From an uncultured Verrucomicrobiota bacterium (GTDB lineage Bacteria > Verrucomicrobiota > Kiritimatiellia > RFP12 > UBA1067), in contig CAMORM010000006.1 in the NCBI GenBank assembly GCA_946623785.1, positions 1-42,410 of the forward strand: a stretch of 42,410 nt of DNA, written 5' to 3'. Of the stretch, positions 1 to 8,177 are shown one piece after another. Position 1 is the first letter of the stretch. Each line of letters starts with the position of its first letter. Under the pieces are notes generated by a model that ran no database searches, was not told the DNA's origin, and saw nothing but the letters and a program-made list of their open reading frames with translations. A program made the translations under genes and the position numbers.

Positions 1-281
1 TCTGGGCGCGTCCGCTCGCGGACGGCTCCATTGCGGTCGGTCTTTTGAACTATGGACTGGACGAACGCGAAATCGCCTTTGACATGGCGGCGGCGGGCAT
101 GGAAGGCGAGTGGAAAGTCCGCGACTGCTGGCGCCAGAAGGACGAGGGGACGGCGAAGGGCGTCTATAGGACGCGCGTCTATGGACATGCGACGCATCTT
201 GTCCGCTTCATTCCGGGGAACGGGGAACGGGGAACGGGGAACGGGAGACTGCGCGTCGCCGACATTCGCGAAGGAAGATGA
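1..281 (+). CDS. C-terminal end of an alpha-galactosidase-like (GH27-type) glycoside hydrolase, cut by the window edge
   Basis: The open frame enters from the left edge in the phase starting at base 3 and reads WARPLADGSIAVGLLNYGL. This matches the C-terminal beta-sandwich that follows the (beta/alpha)8 barrel in GH27 alpha-galactosidases and related enzymes, where a 'W.r.L.dGs.aVal.N' strand is typical. The domain continues through a segment like 'KVRDCWRQKDEG', equivalent to the usual 'vrDLW...dlG' stretch. The catalytic barrel is outside the window, so the family call rests on this domain alone. The last 20 or so residues are encoded by GGGGAAC heptamer repeats and read as low-complexity Gly/Asn/Arg, probably an extension beyond the folded domain. 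The stop TGA (279-281) overlaps an ATG at 278. This suggests translational coupling to the beta-helix gene behind it. Other GH families with the same C-terminal domain cannot be excluded. Confidence 0.6.
   Translation, partial: WARPLADGSIAVGLLNYGLDEREIAFDMAAAGMEGEWKVRDCWRQKDEGTAKGVYRTRVYGHATHLVRFIPGNGERGTGNGRLRVADIREGR
215..246 (+). repeat. GGGGAAC heptanucleotide tandem repeat, four perfect copies plus a partial
   Basis: Four consecutive copies of GGGGAAC occupy 215-242 and a degenerate partial copy (GGGA) follows. The unit is 7 bp, so a change of one or two copies shifts the reading frame of the host gene and a change of three keeps it. The array lies in the last codons of the GH27-like gene, just before the junction with the next gene. 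Confidence 0.85.
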
Positions 282-291
282 AAACAAGGAG

Positions 292-311
292 ATTGGAAAT
301 TGGCATTGGCA
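292..311 (+). repeat. Degenerate heptamer duplication ATTGGAA-ATTGGCA at the start of the beta-helix gene
   Basis: ATTGGAA (292-298) is followed directly by ATTGGCA (299-305) and a further TTGGCAA. An ATG at 278, overlapping the previous gene's TGA, is in a different frame from the downstream ORF. Removing exactly one 7-bp copy would join them into MKTRRLALAILPALA, an ideal signal-peptide start. The repeat therefore appears to have moved the natural ATG out of frame. Confidence 0.6.
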
Positions 312-2282
312 ATACTGCCAGCACTGGCAACATTTAACGCGGCGCTTGCTGCCGCGCAGCTTGTCGCGCTGCCGTTCGAGAAGGACGTCGGAGTCAGTTC
401 TCCCCGCCACGATCCCGTCGGCGCGGGCGTTATAGAGGTTGCCGCGCCGAGGCCGCGCGGCGGAGCTGTCGTAAAGGCGGAGAACTACGGCTTTGCGGTG
501 ACGAACGACGACAACGGCGCGGCGATTGCCGCCGCCGTGCGCGAGGCCAAGCGCGTCGGCGCGGCGAAGGTCCTGCTCGCGCCAGGCGTATACAGATGCT
601 TCGGCGACCCCATCGCGATTGACGGACTTGAAGACTTCGAACTTGACGGATGCGGCGCGGAGCTTGTCTTCCGCCGTGCGCCATCCTATCCGATCGAGCC
701 TTCCTGGGACCATGACGGGTCAGGCGCGAACTTCGTGATCCGCAACTGCCGCCGCGTGAAGGTCGGCAACATGACCTGCGACTGGGACTGGCATACGATG
801 CCGCTGGCCACGTGCGCGAAGGTCGCGGCGACGCATGTGGATGATGCCGACAATGAGTCCTATATCGACTACGACCTCGTCGGATGCGGCGAGCGGCATC
901 CCTACTACGGCAAGGCGTTTCCCGTGCAGCGCACACAGCCGATGACTGAGGATTTTCGCCGGTTCGACCGCGGTCCCAACATCTGGCACGGCACGTACGA
1001 GGGCGAGATGGGCTGCAAGACGCGTTGGCTCTCCCCGACGCGCGTCAGGGTCTACCCGTTCGTCGAGGACCCCGGACTCGTTCGCTGGACGGGACCGAAC
1101 AAGCGCGAGTTTTCGCCGAAGCTCAACAGGGGCTCAGTCCGGCAGCACAAGGTCGGCGAGACGTACCGCATCGCACACGCCTACTACGGGAAGGGCGGCT
1201 TCACGCTCGTTTCGAACGAGGACTTCGAGCTGCACGACGTAGAGATCCCGGCGTGCTTTGGCCATGCCGTCTACGTCGGCGGGAAGCAGAAGAACTGGCG
1301 CATCAAGAACGTCACCGTAGCGCCGCGCGACTGGCGGCATCCGATTTCGTCTTCGGCTGACACCATCCACTTCGTCCGTTCGCACGGCAACGCGGTCATC
1401 GACAACCTTACCGTGAAACTCGAGCAGGACGATGCCATCAACGTCCACGACCGCTTTACCGTGGCGAAGCGAATCGCGCCGCGGACGCTGCAGGTCGTTC
1501 TGGAGCGCGGCGCGCGGTATTTCCGTCCTGGCGAGGGGAATACGGTCGAGCTTCTTGACCCCGGCTACAACACGACGGGGTGGAAGGGGAAGTGCGTCGG
1601 GACGGAAGGCGAGACGATTCTGGTCGACCGCGATCTTCCTGCATCCAACCCCGAAGAAGGGTATTTCCTCCTCTTCGACCGCACTGCGTCATCTGACGGC
1701 GTGATCATCCGCAACTGCACGTTCGAGGACATGGAGATGCGCACGCTCGTCAACGCGTCGAACGCGACGATTGAGGATTGCGTGTTCCGCCGGACGAACG
1801 GCGACGCCTTGCGCTGCATCGCCGACTACACGCTCAAGTGGTGGGCCGAGGGAATGGGCACCACAAACGTAGTTGTGAGGAACTGCCGTTTTGAGGGGAA
1901 CTGCGTGAGGGAGCTAGTCGGGTCCTACTATTCGCTTGGCGCGGACTTCGTGACGTGGCTGGGCTGTCCGGAGCAGGTGAAGCCGGAGCGCCTGAACCGC
2001 CGCTTCATCTCCGACATCCTTGTGGAAGGCTGCGAGTTCGTCGACTCGCTTGGCTATTTCGCAGACCTGCGCTTCGGCACTGGGCTCACGTTCAGGAACA
2101 ACCGCATTGTCCTCACGGGGAAACGCGACCGCTGCAGGGCGAACTCCGGCTTCGCCCGCGTCGAGCGCGTGACGGACGTTGTCTTCGAGGGCAACGTCTT
2201 CGAGCGTCCCGATGGCGCGCCCGCGCCGTGCGTCGAAGTCGCAGACAACGTGAAGGGGCTCGTCTTGAAGGGGAACCGCTGA
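300..2282 (+). CDS. Secreted right-handed parallel beta-helix protein, GH110-like (putative alpha-1,3-galactosidase)
   Basis: The protein (660 aa from TTG 300) starts with a hydrophobic leader. A pectate-lyase-type opening follows ('DDNGAAIAAAVREAKRVGA...LLAPGVYR'), then many beta-helix rungs of the form 'viRNCrf.g' and 'iedC.F'. A conserved-looking acidic/histidine patch, EQDDAINVHDR, lies at about residues 375-385. This architecture and the DD.iNVH patch resemble GH110 exo-alpha-1,3-galactosidases, and the upstream GH27-like gene also fits alpha-galactoside removal. Any beta-helix CAZyme or epimerase remains possible. The start is uncertain. TTG 300 has an AAGGAGA Shine-Dalgarno 7 nt upstream, but the leader then lacks basic residues. 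The better-looking ATG at 278 (MKTRR...) is out of frame because of a 7-bp duplication. Product level may depend on that repeat. It ends convergently with the response regulator. Confidence 0.6.
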   Translation: MALAILPALATFNAALAAAQLVALPFEKDVGVSSPRHDPVGAGVIEVAAPRPRGGAVVKAENYGFAVTNDDNGAAIAAAVREAKRVGAAKVLLAPGVYRCFGDPIAIDGLEDFELDGCGAELVFRRAPSYPIEPSWDHDGSGANFVIRNCRRVKVGNMTCDWDWHTMPLATCAKVAATHVDDADNESYIDYDLVGCGERHPYYGKAFPVQRTQPMTEDFRRFDRGPNIWHGTYEGEMGCKTRWLSPTRVRVYPFVEDPGLVRWTGPNKREFSPKLNRGSVRQHKVGETYRIAHAYYGKGGFTLVSNEDFELHDVEIPACFGHAVYVGGKQKNWRIKNVTVAPRDWRHPISSSADTIHFVRSHGNAVIDNLTVKLEQDDAINVHDRFTVAKRIAPRTLQVVLERGARYFRPGEGNTVELLDPGYNTTGWKGKCVGTEGETILVDRDLPASNPEEGYFLLFDRTASSDGVIIRNCTFEDMEMRTLVNASNATIEDCVFRRTNGDALRCIADYTLKWWAEGMGTTNVVVRNCRFEGNCVRELVGSYYSLGADFVTWLGCPEQVKPERLNRRFISDILVEGCEFVDSLGYFADLRFGTGLTFRNNRIVLTGKRDRCRANSGFARVERVTDVVFEGNVFERPDGAPAPCVEVADNVKGLVLKGNR

Positions 2283-2319
2283 CCGGTCGTTCGGCCCAGA
2301 TGTTCTACAAGCACACAAT

Positions 2320-2346
2320 CGGGATTGCGCAGTAGCCGCTATCCCG
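2320..2346. terminator. Stem-loop between convergent genes, possible weak bidirectional terminator
   Basis: CGGGAT (2320-2325) pairs with ATCCCG (2341-2346). After a T-T mismatch an inner GCG/CGC stem encloses a 7-nt loop. It sits in the 56-bp convergent gap and overlaps the response-regulator stop codon. Neither strand has a following T run, so factor-independent termination is unproven. Confidence 0.3.
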
Positions 2347-2965
2347 TAATCAAGCCGAGGTTGATGGCGGCTGACACGGCCTCCGCGCGCGTGCTTGCCC
2401 CGAGGCTCTGGAAAATCTTCATCACGTGGTCTTTCACGGTCACGGGCGAGACGCCGATTATCTGGGCGATTTCCTTGTTGGAGAAGCCCTTGGCCACGAG
2501 ATTGAGTATCTCCAGCTTGCGGGGGGTCATTTCCGCCATGAACGAGAAGCTTTCGAGCGAGTGGCGTATTTCGTCGCTTACGACATTCCCTCCCTCGGCG
2601 ACGCAGCGGATGGCGTCTATTATCTGCGGACACGACGAGTTCTTCTCCAGCGCGCCGGATGCTCCTGCGTCCATTGCCCGCTTGAGCTCCACCGATGTCG
2701 CGAACGAAGTGAGGACGAGTATCTTCACCTCGGGGTTCTCCGCGCGAATCTGCGCGGTCGCCTCGGCACCGCTTAGCTCCGGCATCTGCAGGTCCATCAG
2801 CACGACGTCGGGCTTGAGCTCCCGCGCGAGCCTCACGGCTTCGAGCCCGTTGTCTGCTTCGCCCGCTACCTCGAAGCCGTCCGAATAGTTGAGGACCGTC
2901 GCTATGCCCATCCTCACGACCGTGTGGTCGTCGGCCAGCAGAACACGTATGTTTTTCCCTTTCAT
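2339..2965 (-). CDS. NarL/FixJ-family response regulator
   Basis: At 208 aa this has the usual length for a REC-LuxR regulator. The receiver domain (about 5-122) has the acidic pair ADDH at 11-14, the phospho-acceptor D58 in VLMDLQMP, T86 and K108. The LuxR-type helix-turn-helix (about 146-203) carries the diagnostic 'T.rk.EIL.LvakG.SNKEIA..i..s..TVK.H..kI...L' pattern. It is a cytoplasmic DNA-binding transcription factor activated by phosphorylation. The ATG lies 4 nt after the kinase stop codon, so the two are co-transcribed and very probably cognate partners. Targets are not visible. The flanking glycan-degradation genes, and the palindrome upstream of the divergent esterase gene at about 5090, are the obvious candidates, but that is inference. 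Confidence 0.92.
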   Translation of the reverse strand: MKGKNIRVLLADDHTVVRMGIATVLNYSDGFEVAGEADNGLEAVRLARELKPDVVLMDLQMPELSGAEATAQIRAENPEVKILVLTSFATSVELKRAMDAGASGALEKNSSCPQIIDAIRCVAEGGNVVSDEIRHSLESFSFMAEMTPRKLEILNLVAKGFSNKEIAQIIGVSPVTVKDHVMKIFQSLGASTRAEAVSAAINLGLITG

Positions 2966-2969
2966 GACT

Positions 2970-5033
2970 TCACTCCCCCTCCGGAAGGGTTATCGTTGTC
3001 TTTGTGCCCGAGCCCGGAGCGCTCTCGATCTTTATCGTCCCCTTGGCGGCGCGGACGCGCTCGCAGACGCCCCTGAGCCCGAAGTGGCCGTCGTCAGGCC
3101 CGGGAGCTGCAGAGACGTCGAACCCGCATCCGTTGTCGCGCACCGAGAACGAGATGCGGCCGTCGCTGCATTCGCCGGCTATCCATATCTTCGTGGCCTT
3201 TCCGTGCCGCACGGAGTTGACGACGAGTTCTCTTGCGATGCTCAGTATGCAGTGGACCTTTGATTCCGAGAGAAGGCTGCGCTGGACATTGAACCTCACG
3301 GTCGCCTTGATGTCGCCAGAATGCGGCGCGATCGCGCGGCTTACGGCCTCCGTCATGTCCTTCTCGTCGAAGGTCCTGCTCCTGAGGTCCCAGAGGCAGT
3401 CCCGCAGCTCGCGCCTGCAAAGGGCGAGCATCTGCCTCGCCGTCGCGAGGCATTTCGTGAGCGCCGGGTTGTCGCCGCGGTTCACTATGTTGGCGGAGTC
3501 GATCTGCAGCGCGATTCCGGTGAGGGACTGCGACACGGCGTCGTGAAGCTCCGTGGCGAGGTGTGTGCGCTCCTCCGTCTTGGTCTGCGCGCGGACGTGC
3601 GCCACGCGCTCGTCGAAGAGCTGGCGTCCGCGGCGGTCGTATCTGGACTTCAGCACGACCCATGCAAGCGAGACGAGGCCAATCACGAGGAGAAGGTGTA
3701 TCACGATTGTCGTCAGGACCTTGACTGTCAGCACTGGCTTTGCCAGCACCGTGAGCCCGCCCTGCGGAAGAGGGACGATCGTCACCCCCATGAACCTCGG
3801 GAACGTCGTCACCGCTGGGTCGCTTTCGAACACCGATTCGCACACGCCCGTAACGCGGACTGTCGCGCCGATGAGGCCGCGCGTGTCGATTGAGCTAGAC
3901 GACATGTCGACTGCGACGAACCGTCCGCGGTCCTCTATCCAGAGGAAATCCCCCGAGAGTACGATCTTCGGCGCGACCGCGACCTTGCCCGTTACCGATA
4001 CGACAAGCCTCGTGAATCCGTTCAGGTGGCGCGCCCTGCCGCGGATCGTGTCGAGGTCGGACATCCACGGCTTCGGCATCGCCACCTCAGGTGCGTCAGG
4101 TGCGGTCGAGAATACGGCGTCGTGCATCCTGGGGCCGGCGCAGTCGTACGATACGAAACCTGACGCCCAGACCACAGTGCCGGGCTGTGGACGCTTGGCG
4201 TCCGTCTGCGGGATGACCTTCGCTATTTCGTCGTGCGAGGTGTTGATGTATACGGCCTGCTCGCATTCGGCCACGACTAGGCCCCTGATCCTGACCTTGT
4301 GCCTGAAGTCGCCCCGCCGCTCGCGCCAGGTGAAGGTCTCCGTATCGCGAGGAGGGTCGTCGAAAACCGGCGCGACCGCAGGCGGTGGAGTTATCGTCCT
4401 TATGCTGTTTTCGCCGGCCAGCAGGAAGTCTTCCGAGAATGTCATGCGGCGTGTTTTTGCCGCGACAATGGCATGCACCTCGACCTCTGCGTCGGTCATG
4501 GCGAGCAGCCGGTCGAGGGGGTGCTCTGAGGATGATGTCGAAACGCGGACGTCGCCTGACGGCGTTCGCAGCACGAACCAGTTCACGGCTGGGTTCGACT
4601 CGTCCTGGATCACGGACGAAACGATGCCCCTGACCCTGACGAACTCGTGGTGGCGCCTGCCGGAGACGATTTCGCCGCCTGTGGCCTCCGCCCCGGGTGG
4701 GAATGGCTCGTGTCCCAGAATCTCGACGCTGTATACGACGTTTGCCAGTCGGGTAAGGATGTCGGCCCCGATTTCGTCGCGAGGTTTCTCCTTCGCCGCC
4801 CGGAGCCTTACGACGTCCCCGCTTCTGACCTTTGGATGCGCTTCCGGCTTTTCGATCCAGAAGGACACCGGCCTGTAATGGCCGTCGCCTCCTTCCGGCA
4901 CAAGAACCGAAAGCTTCACGGACTGCCTGGTCCTTACCTGTGCGACCTGCCCGGTGCACTCGACCTGCTCGTTGGTTCCACCTGCTGCAGCAAGTGCCAC
5001 GGCTAGCGCGGCAAGATGAAGTACGGTTTTCAC
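2970..5033 (-). CDS. Membrane sensor histidine kinase (HisKA_3 type) with a large extracytoplasmic beta-rich sensor
   Basis: Starting at GTG 5033 gives a 687-aa protein with an N-terminal signal sequence (KTVLHLAALAVALAAAGG); the longer ORF upstream has no such leader. Residues about 20-435 are extracytoplasmic. They look like four tandem OB-like units, each opening with a 'v.v.G.V..v' strand (VECTGQV, VRVRGIV, VRIRGLV, VSVTGKV). A single membrane helix lies at about 438-461. The dimerisation domain has the phospho-accepting H497 in ATELHDAVSQSLTGI, the HisKA_3 signature. The ATPase domain has N606 in ELVVNSVRHG, the G box DNGCGFD at 633-639 and GHFGLRGVCERV. It would autophosphorylate and pass phosphate to the regulator 4 nt downstream. 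The ligand is unknown; no Reg_prop propeller or PAS domain is seen. The start has no strong Shine-Dalgarno, so a nearby alternative is possible. Confidence 0.85.
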   Translation of the reverse strand: MKTVLHLAALAVALAAAGGTNEQVECTGQVAQVRTRQSVKLSVLVPEGGDGHYRPVSFWIEKPEAHPKVRSGDVVRLRAAKEKPRDEIGADILTRLANVVYSVEILGHEPFPPGAEATGGEIVSGRRHHEFVRVRGIVSSVIQDESNPAVNWFVLRTPSGDVRVSTSSSEHPLDRLLAMTDAEVEVHAIVAAKTRRMTFSEDFLLAGENSIRTITPPPAVAPVFDDPPRDTETFTWRERRGDFRHKVRIRGLVVAECEQAVYINTSHDEIAKVIPQTDAKRPQPGTVVWASGFVSYDCAGPRMHDAVFSTAPDAPEVAMPKPWMSDLDTIRGRARHLNGFTRLVVSVTGKVAVAPKIVLSGDFLWIEDRGRFVAVDMSSSSIDTRGLIGATVRVTGVCESVFESDPAVTTFPRFMGVTIVPLPQGGLTVLAKPVLTVKVLTTIVIHLLLVIGLVSLAWVVLKSRYDRRGRQLFDERVAHVRAQTKTEERTHLATELHDAVSQSLTGIALQIDSANIVNRGDNPALTKCLATARQMLALCRRELRDCLWDLRSRTFDEKDMTEAVSRAIAPHSGDIKATVRFNVQRSLLSESKVHCILSIARELVVNSVRHGKATKIWIAGECSDGRISFSVRDNGCGFDVSAAPGPDDGHFGLRGVCERVRAAKGTIKIESAPGSGTKTTITLPEGE

Positions 5034-5089
5034 ATCTAATAGTTTCTCATATTTGCCGCTCGTGCGCAAGAGCCTCCGTGCTTCTGCCG

Positions 5090-5107
5090 ACCCTCCGTTT
5101 GGAGGGT
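5090..5107. promoter_or_regulatory. Perfect inverted repeat in the divergent intergenic region, candidate operator
   Basis: ACCCTCC-GTTT-GGAGGGT forms a perfect 7-bp dyad. It touches the -35 box of the promoter predicted for the esterase gene and lies 57 bp from the kinase start on the other strand. Position and symmetry suit a regulator binding site. An RNA hairpin is an alternative. Confidence 0.45.
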
Positions 5108-5136
5108 TGCCTGGTTTTCTCAGCCTGTTGTATACT
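5107..5136 (+). promoter_or_regulatory. Predicted sigma70-type promoter for the CE7-like esterase gene
   Basis: TTGCCT (5107-5112), an 18-nt spacer and TATACT (5131-5136) lie about 35 bp before the ATG at 5172. The -35 box abuts the 5090-5107 dyad. Confidence 0.5.
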
Positions 5137-5171
5137 CCCCACCGACACGAGCCCCAGGATTTTTTCCGCAA

Positions 5172-8126
5172 ATGAACAAGACAGCCATGAAGAAGTTTTT
5201 CGCCGTTGCGCTCGCGCTCTGCGCCGCGCAGTCGCTCGCCGCGCACACCGAAGTCGCGAAGGCCCCGCGGCTGCCGTTCATGCGCGGAATGGGCTTCGAC
5301 GGCTACTACGACGAACTCCAGGGCGCGGCTCCGTCCGTGGCCGATCCGGCGGACATCAAGCTCAAGGCCGCTACGGACAAGGCGAACCCGATCGACTACG
5401 TCGAGGGCGAGACGATCCGCTTCGACTTCCGGCTCGACGGCGTGGGCGAATGTGCGCTGCCTGCGGAGCTGACCCCGGCCTACGTTGTCTGGGAGCGCAC
5501 GGCGGACGACGGCATCAGCGTGAAGGGCACCAACACGATCTCCGCAACCCAGGGGTTCTCGATCACTACCAGCCTCGCCACCAACGGCTTTGTGCACATC
5601 CAGGCGTACCTCGCCGGATCAGACAAGAAGAAGTATGCGTATACGGACGCCAGCGGGAAGACGGCCAACATCGCGTTCACCGGCGGCGCTGGCGTCGCGA
5701 CTGAGAAGATGAGGCTCACCACCGCCGAGCCTGCCGACTTCCAGCGGTTCTGGCGCGATGCGAAGGCGAAGCTTGCCGCCGTGCCGCTGGACGGCGCGGA
5801 GCTGGTCGAGGTGTTCCCCAAGTCTTCTGTGACAAACACCTATCGCTACTATGCGGCAAAGATTCCGTGTTTTGGACCGCATCCTGTGACAGGCTGGCTC
5901 ACGATCCCGAAGAACGCGCATCCTGGCACCCTCAAGGCCAAGGCAGCCTTCGACGGATACAGCGTGGCCATCGCCCAGCCGTCGCTCCCGACCGACAAGC
6001 CCGGGACGGATACGATGCTCTTCCACGTCAATGCGCACGGTTATGACATGGTCGGACGGGACGCGCAGTACTACACGGACTTCACCACTGAAGTCAACGG
6101 TCCCTACCATCCGGTGTTCCCCGGCTCCAGCAGGCCGTATTCGCACGGACTCGCCCCGCAGGACTACGACAACCCCACGAACGCATACTTCTACTACATG
6201 GCGCTCAGGGTCGTGCGCGCGTTCGACTACCTCAAGTCTAGGCCCGAGTGGAACGGCGCAGACTTAATCGCCGAGGGCGGAAGCCAGGGCGGTCTCCAGA
6301 CGATGTGGGCGGGCAGCCTTGTCGACGGCATTTCCAAGATCAGGCCCTACATCACCTGGGGATGCGACATCGGCAACTACCTAAACACGACGGGTCCTCT
6401 CCTCTCCAACACATGGGGCATGCCCAACGTGGCTGGCGCATACTATTTCGACGCGGCCCTGCACGCGAAGCGCGTCCCGCGCACCTGCGTGGCCGAAATC
6501 ACGCGCATCGGAATGGGCGACTACACGTGTCCGCCGCGCGGCGTGCTGCTCAGCTACTACAACATGAAATGCGCGGCGTCGGCGAAGCTCGTACAGGGTT
6601 CCGACCACAGCGAAAGCTCCGTGCCGCCGCAGCCGAACCAGGAGTTCACAATCTCAAAGGAGGTTGAGGTTGAGCCGCCCCAGGTGTCGGCCTCAGATGC
6701 GCCGGGATTCGACTACACGAACCGCGTTGTCACGGTGTCGAACGTTGCGGACGGCTCCAGTCTGACGCTTACTGCGACTGCGCCCGACGGTTCGGCTGTG
6801 TCCGCAACGGCTACGGTCGACGCAAATGGACAGGCGGTGTTCGACATCGCGACTGTTCCCGGAACGCCCTACAGCTACGTTGTCTCTTCGAACGGCGGAA
6901 TGGTCGCGGCTGGCGGGTTCCTCGCCGGCGGATGGGACGCCAAAGGCTCCCTCTTCTCGGCAGCGCCCGACGGCTTCGGCGGCTCGACCGAGCGGAACGG
7001 GGTGTGGATCGCGGCGCCGTCCGGCACGAACGCCGAGCACTACGTGGTGGGGTGCGCAGCGGACTTCGCGCTTTCGCAGGATGCCTCCGCCGCAACGGCG
7101 GAAAGGCTTGTATGCGTGGACGCATCGGTGCAGTACGGCTTCTTTGACAAAGCTGACGACCTGCCAGACGGCAGAATCGGCGCGTGCATCGGCGCAATGA
7201 CCGCCGCTGAGAGCGACGGCGCGGCGGTTTGGATGGTAGGGACCGACGACGGATGGGCGGCCCTCTTCGGCGGTCCCGCACCTGAGCTCGACACGCCGTA
7301 CGTGCTGCGCATGGAGGCCGACTTCAGGAACGCCACGCCGAAGGTCCGCTGCTCGGTGAGCAACGACGGAGGCGCGAGCTTCGCGGTGCTCTCAGACGCG
7401 CTCGGCAACACCTGGCACGCAGCGTCCAGGACCTCGCTCGCCGGCGTTGCGCTCGACGGAAGCGGGCTTGTCGGCTCCATCGGCGGCGCTCTCGCAAACG
7501 CGGACGTGGCGCAGGCCGATGACGTTGGGTATGCGTCGCTTGCTGACGCCATCGCGGCGTCGACCAATTCGCTTGCGCTCCTCACGAACGCGACTTGGCC
7601 GCAGGGCGCGCCGGTCGGGACGATAGCCCTGGACTGCGCCGGTCATGCCCTCGCGGGAGTTTCGCCCGACGGAAGCGGCAGGGCCGTCGTTTCGAGCGGC
7701 TACTCGGCGATACCTGGCGAGGGAAAGGTCAACATCACGCTCGCGCAGGCGGCTCAGCTTGGCGTTGCCACGGAGGGCAGGACGCCGGCGCAGATTGCGT
7801 CGGCACTAGCGGCGAATGGGGCGAACGGAATCCCGCTCTGGAAGAGCTACGCACTCGGGCTGAACCCTGCCGACGCCACGGCAAGGCCCAGGGCCGCGAT
7901 TGCGGTCAACGGGGAGACGGTCGAGCTCAGGCTCGTCGGCATAGCGGTCAACACGGAATCGGGCGCGACAGTCACGTACAGGGTGTGCAGGTTCAGCGAC
8001 CTTGCAGACATCGACGAGCAGATGGTCGTCGGAGCCTTTGCGGCCGGAGAAAAGGCGGAGATCCCGAAGGCGGATGGCGAGGACCGGATGTTCTACCGCC
8101 TCGCTGTGGACATCAGAGGCTATTGA
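5172..8126 (+). CDS. Secreted CE7-like acetyl (xylan) esterase fused to a long beta-rich C-terminal region
   Basis: The 984-aa protein begins MNKTAMKKFFAVALALCAAQSLAA, a clear signal peptide. Residues about 170-495 form an alpha/beta-hydrolase domain of the acetyl xylan esterase/cephalosporin deacetylase (CE7) type. It has an RYYAAKIPC...GWLTIPK entry, nucleophile S371 in GGSQGG, acid D450 in GMGDYTCPP and H479 in GSDHSES. Family members usually have about 320 residues. Here about 85 N-terminal residues precede the catalytic part as a small beta domain, and about 490 residues follow it. The tail is Ala/Gly/Asp-rich and predicted mostly beta. It ends with a 'LWKSYALGLNPADATARP' motif and a final beta domain (ending FYRLAVDIRGY), which I take for a surface-attachment or sorting region. 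It probably removes acetyl groups from extracellular polysaccharide. The native substrate is unknown. Confidence 0.75.
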   Translation: MNKTAMKKFFAVALALCAAQSLAAHTEVAKAPRLPFMRGMGFDGYYDELQGAAPSVADPADIKLKAATDKANPIDYVEGETIRFDFRLDGVGECALPAELTPAYVVWERTADDGISVKGTNTISATQGFSITTSLATNGFVHIQAYLAGSDKKKYAYTDASGKTANIAFTGGAGVATEKMRLTTAEPADFQRFWRDAKAKLAAVPLDGAELVEVFPKSSVTNTYRYYAAKIPCFGPHPVTGWLTIPKNAHPGTLKAKAAFDGYSVAIAQPSLPTDKPGTDTMLFHVNAHGYDMVGRDAQYYTDFTTEVNGPYHPVFPGSSRPYSHGLAPQDYDNPTNAYFYYMALRVVRAFDYLKSRPEWNGADLIAEGGSQGGLQTMWAGSLVDGISKIRPYITWGCDIGNYLNTTGPLLSNTWGMPNVAGAYYFDAALHAKRVPRTCVAEITRIGMGDYTCPPRGVLLSYYNMKCAASAKLVQGSDHSESSVPPQPNQEFTISKEVEVEPPQVSASDAPGFDYTNRVVTVSNVADGSSLTLTATAPDGSAVSATATVDANGQAVFDIATVPGTPYSYVVSSNGGMVAAGGFLAGGWDAKGSLFSAAPDGFGGSTERNGVWIAAPSGTNAEHYVVGCAADFALSQDASAATAERLVCVDASVQYGFFDKADDLPDGRIGACIGAMTAAESDGAAVWMVGTDDGWAALFGGPAPELDTPYVLRMEADFRNATPKVRCSVSNDGGASFAVLSDALGNTWHAASRTSLAGVALDGSGLVGSIGGALANADVAQADDVGYASLADAIAASTNSLALLTNATWPQGAPVGTIALDCAGHALAGVSPDGSGRAVVSSGYSAIPGEGKVNITLAQAAQLGVATEGRTPAQIASALAANGANGIPLWKSYALGLNPADATARPRAAIAVNGETVELRLVGIAVNTESGATVTYRVCRFSDLADIDEQMVVGAFAAGEKAEIPKADGEDRMFYRLAVDIRGY

Positions 8127-8151
8127 CAAGTTGGATTTTAAACCATACAAA
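8123..8151 (+). promoter_or_regulatory. Possible promoter for the LamG surface-protein gene
   Basis: TTGACA (8123-8128) overlaps the esterase stop codon. A 17-nt spacer leads to TACAAA (8146-8151). The ATG at 8178 follows with a TGGAGG Shine-Dalgarno. The -35 is perfect and the -10 is weak. Confidence 0.4.
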
Positions 8152-8177
8152 AAACAACAACACCTGGAGGCGAAAAC

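Noticed and set aside
5034-5597. Long N-terminal extension of the histidine kinase ORF
   Set aside because: It runs antisense through the promoter and start of the CE7 gene and lacks a signal peptide. GTG 5033 gives one.
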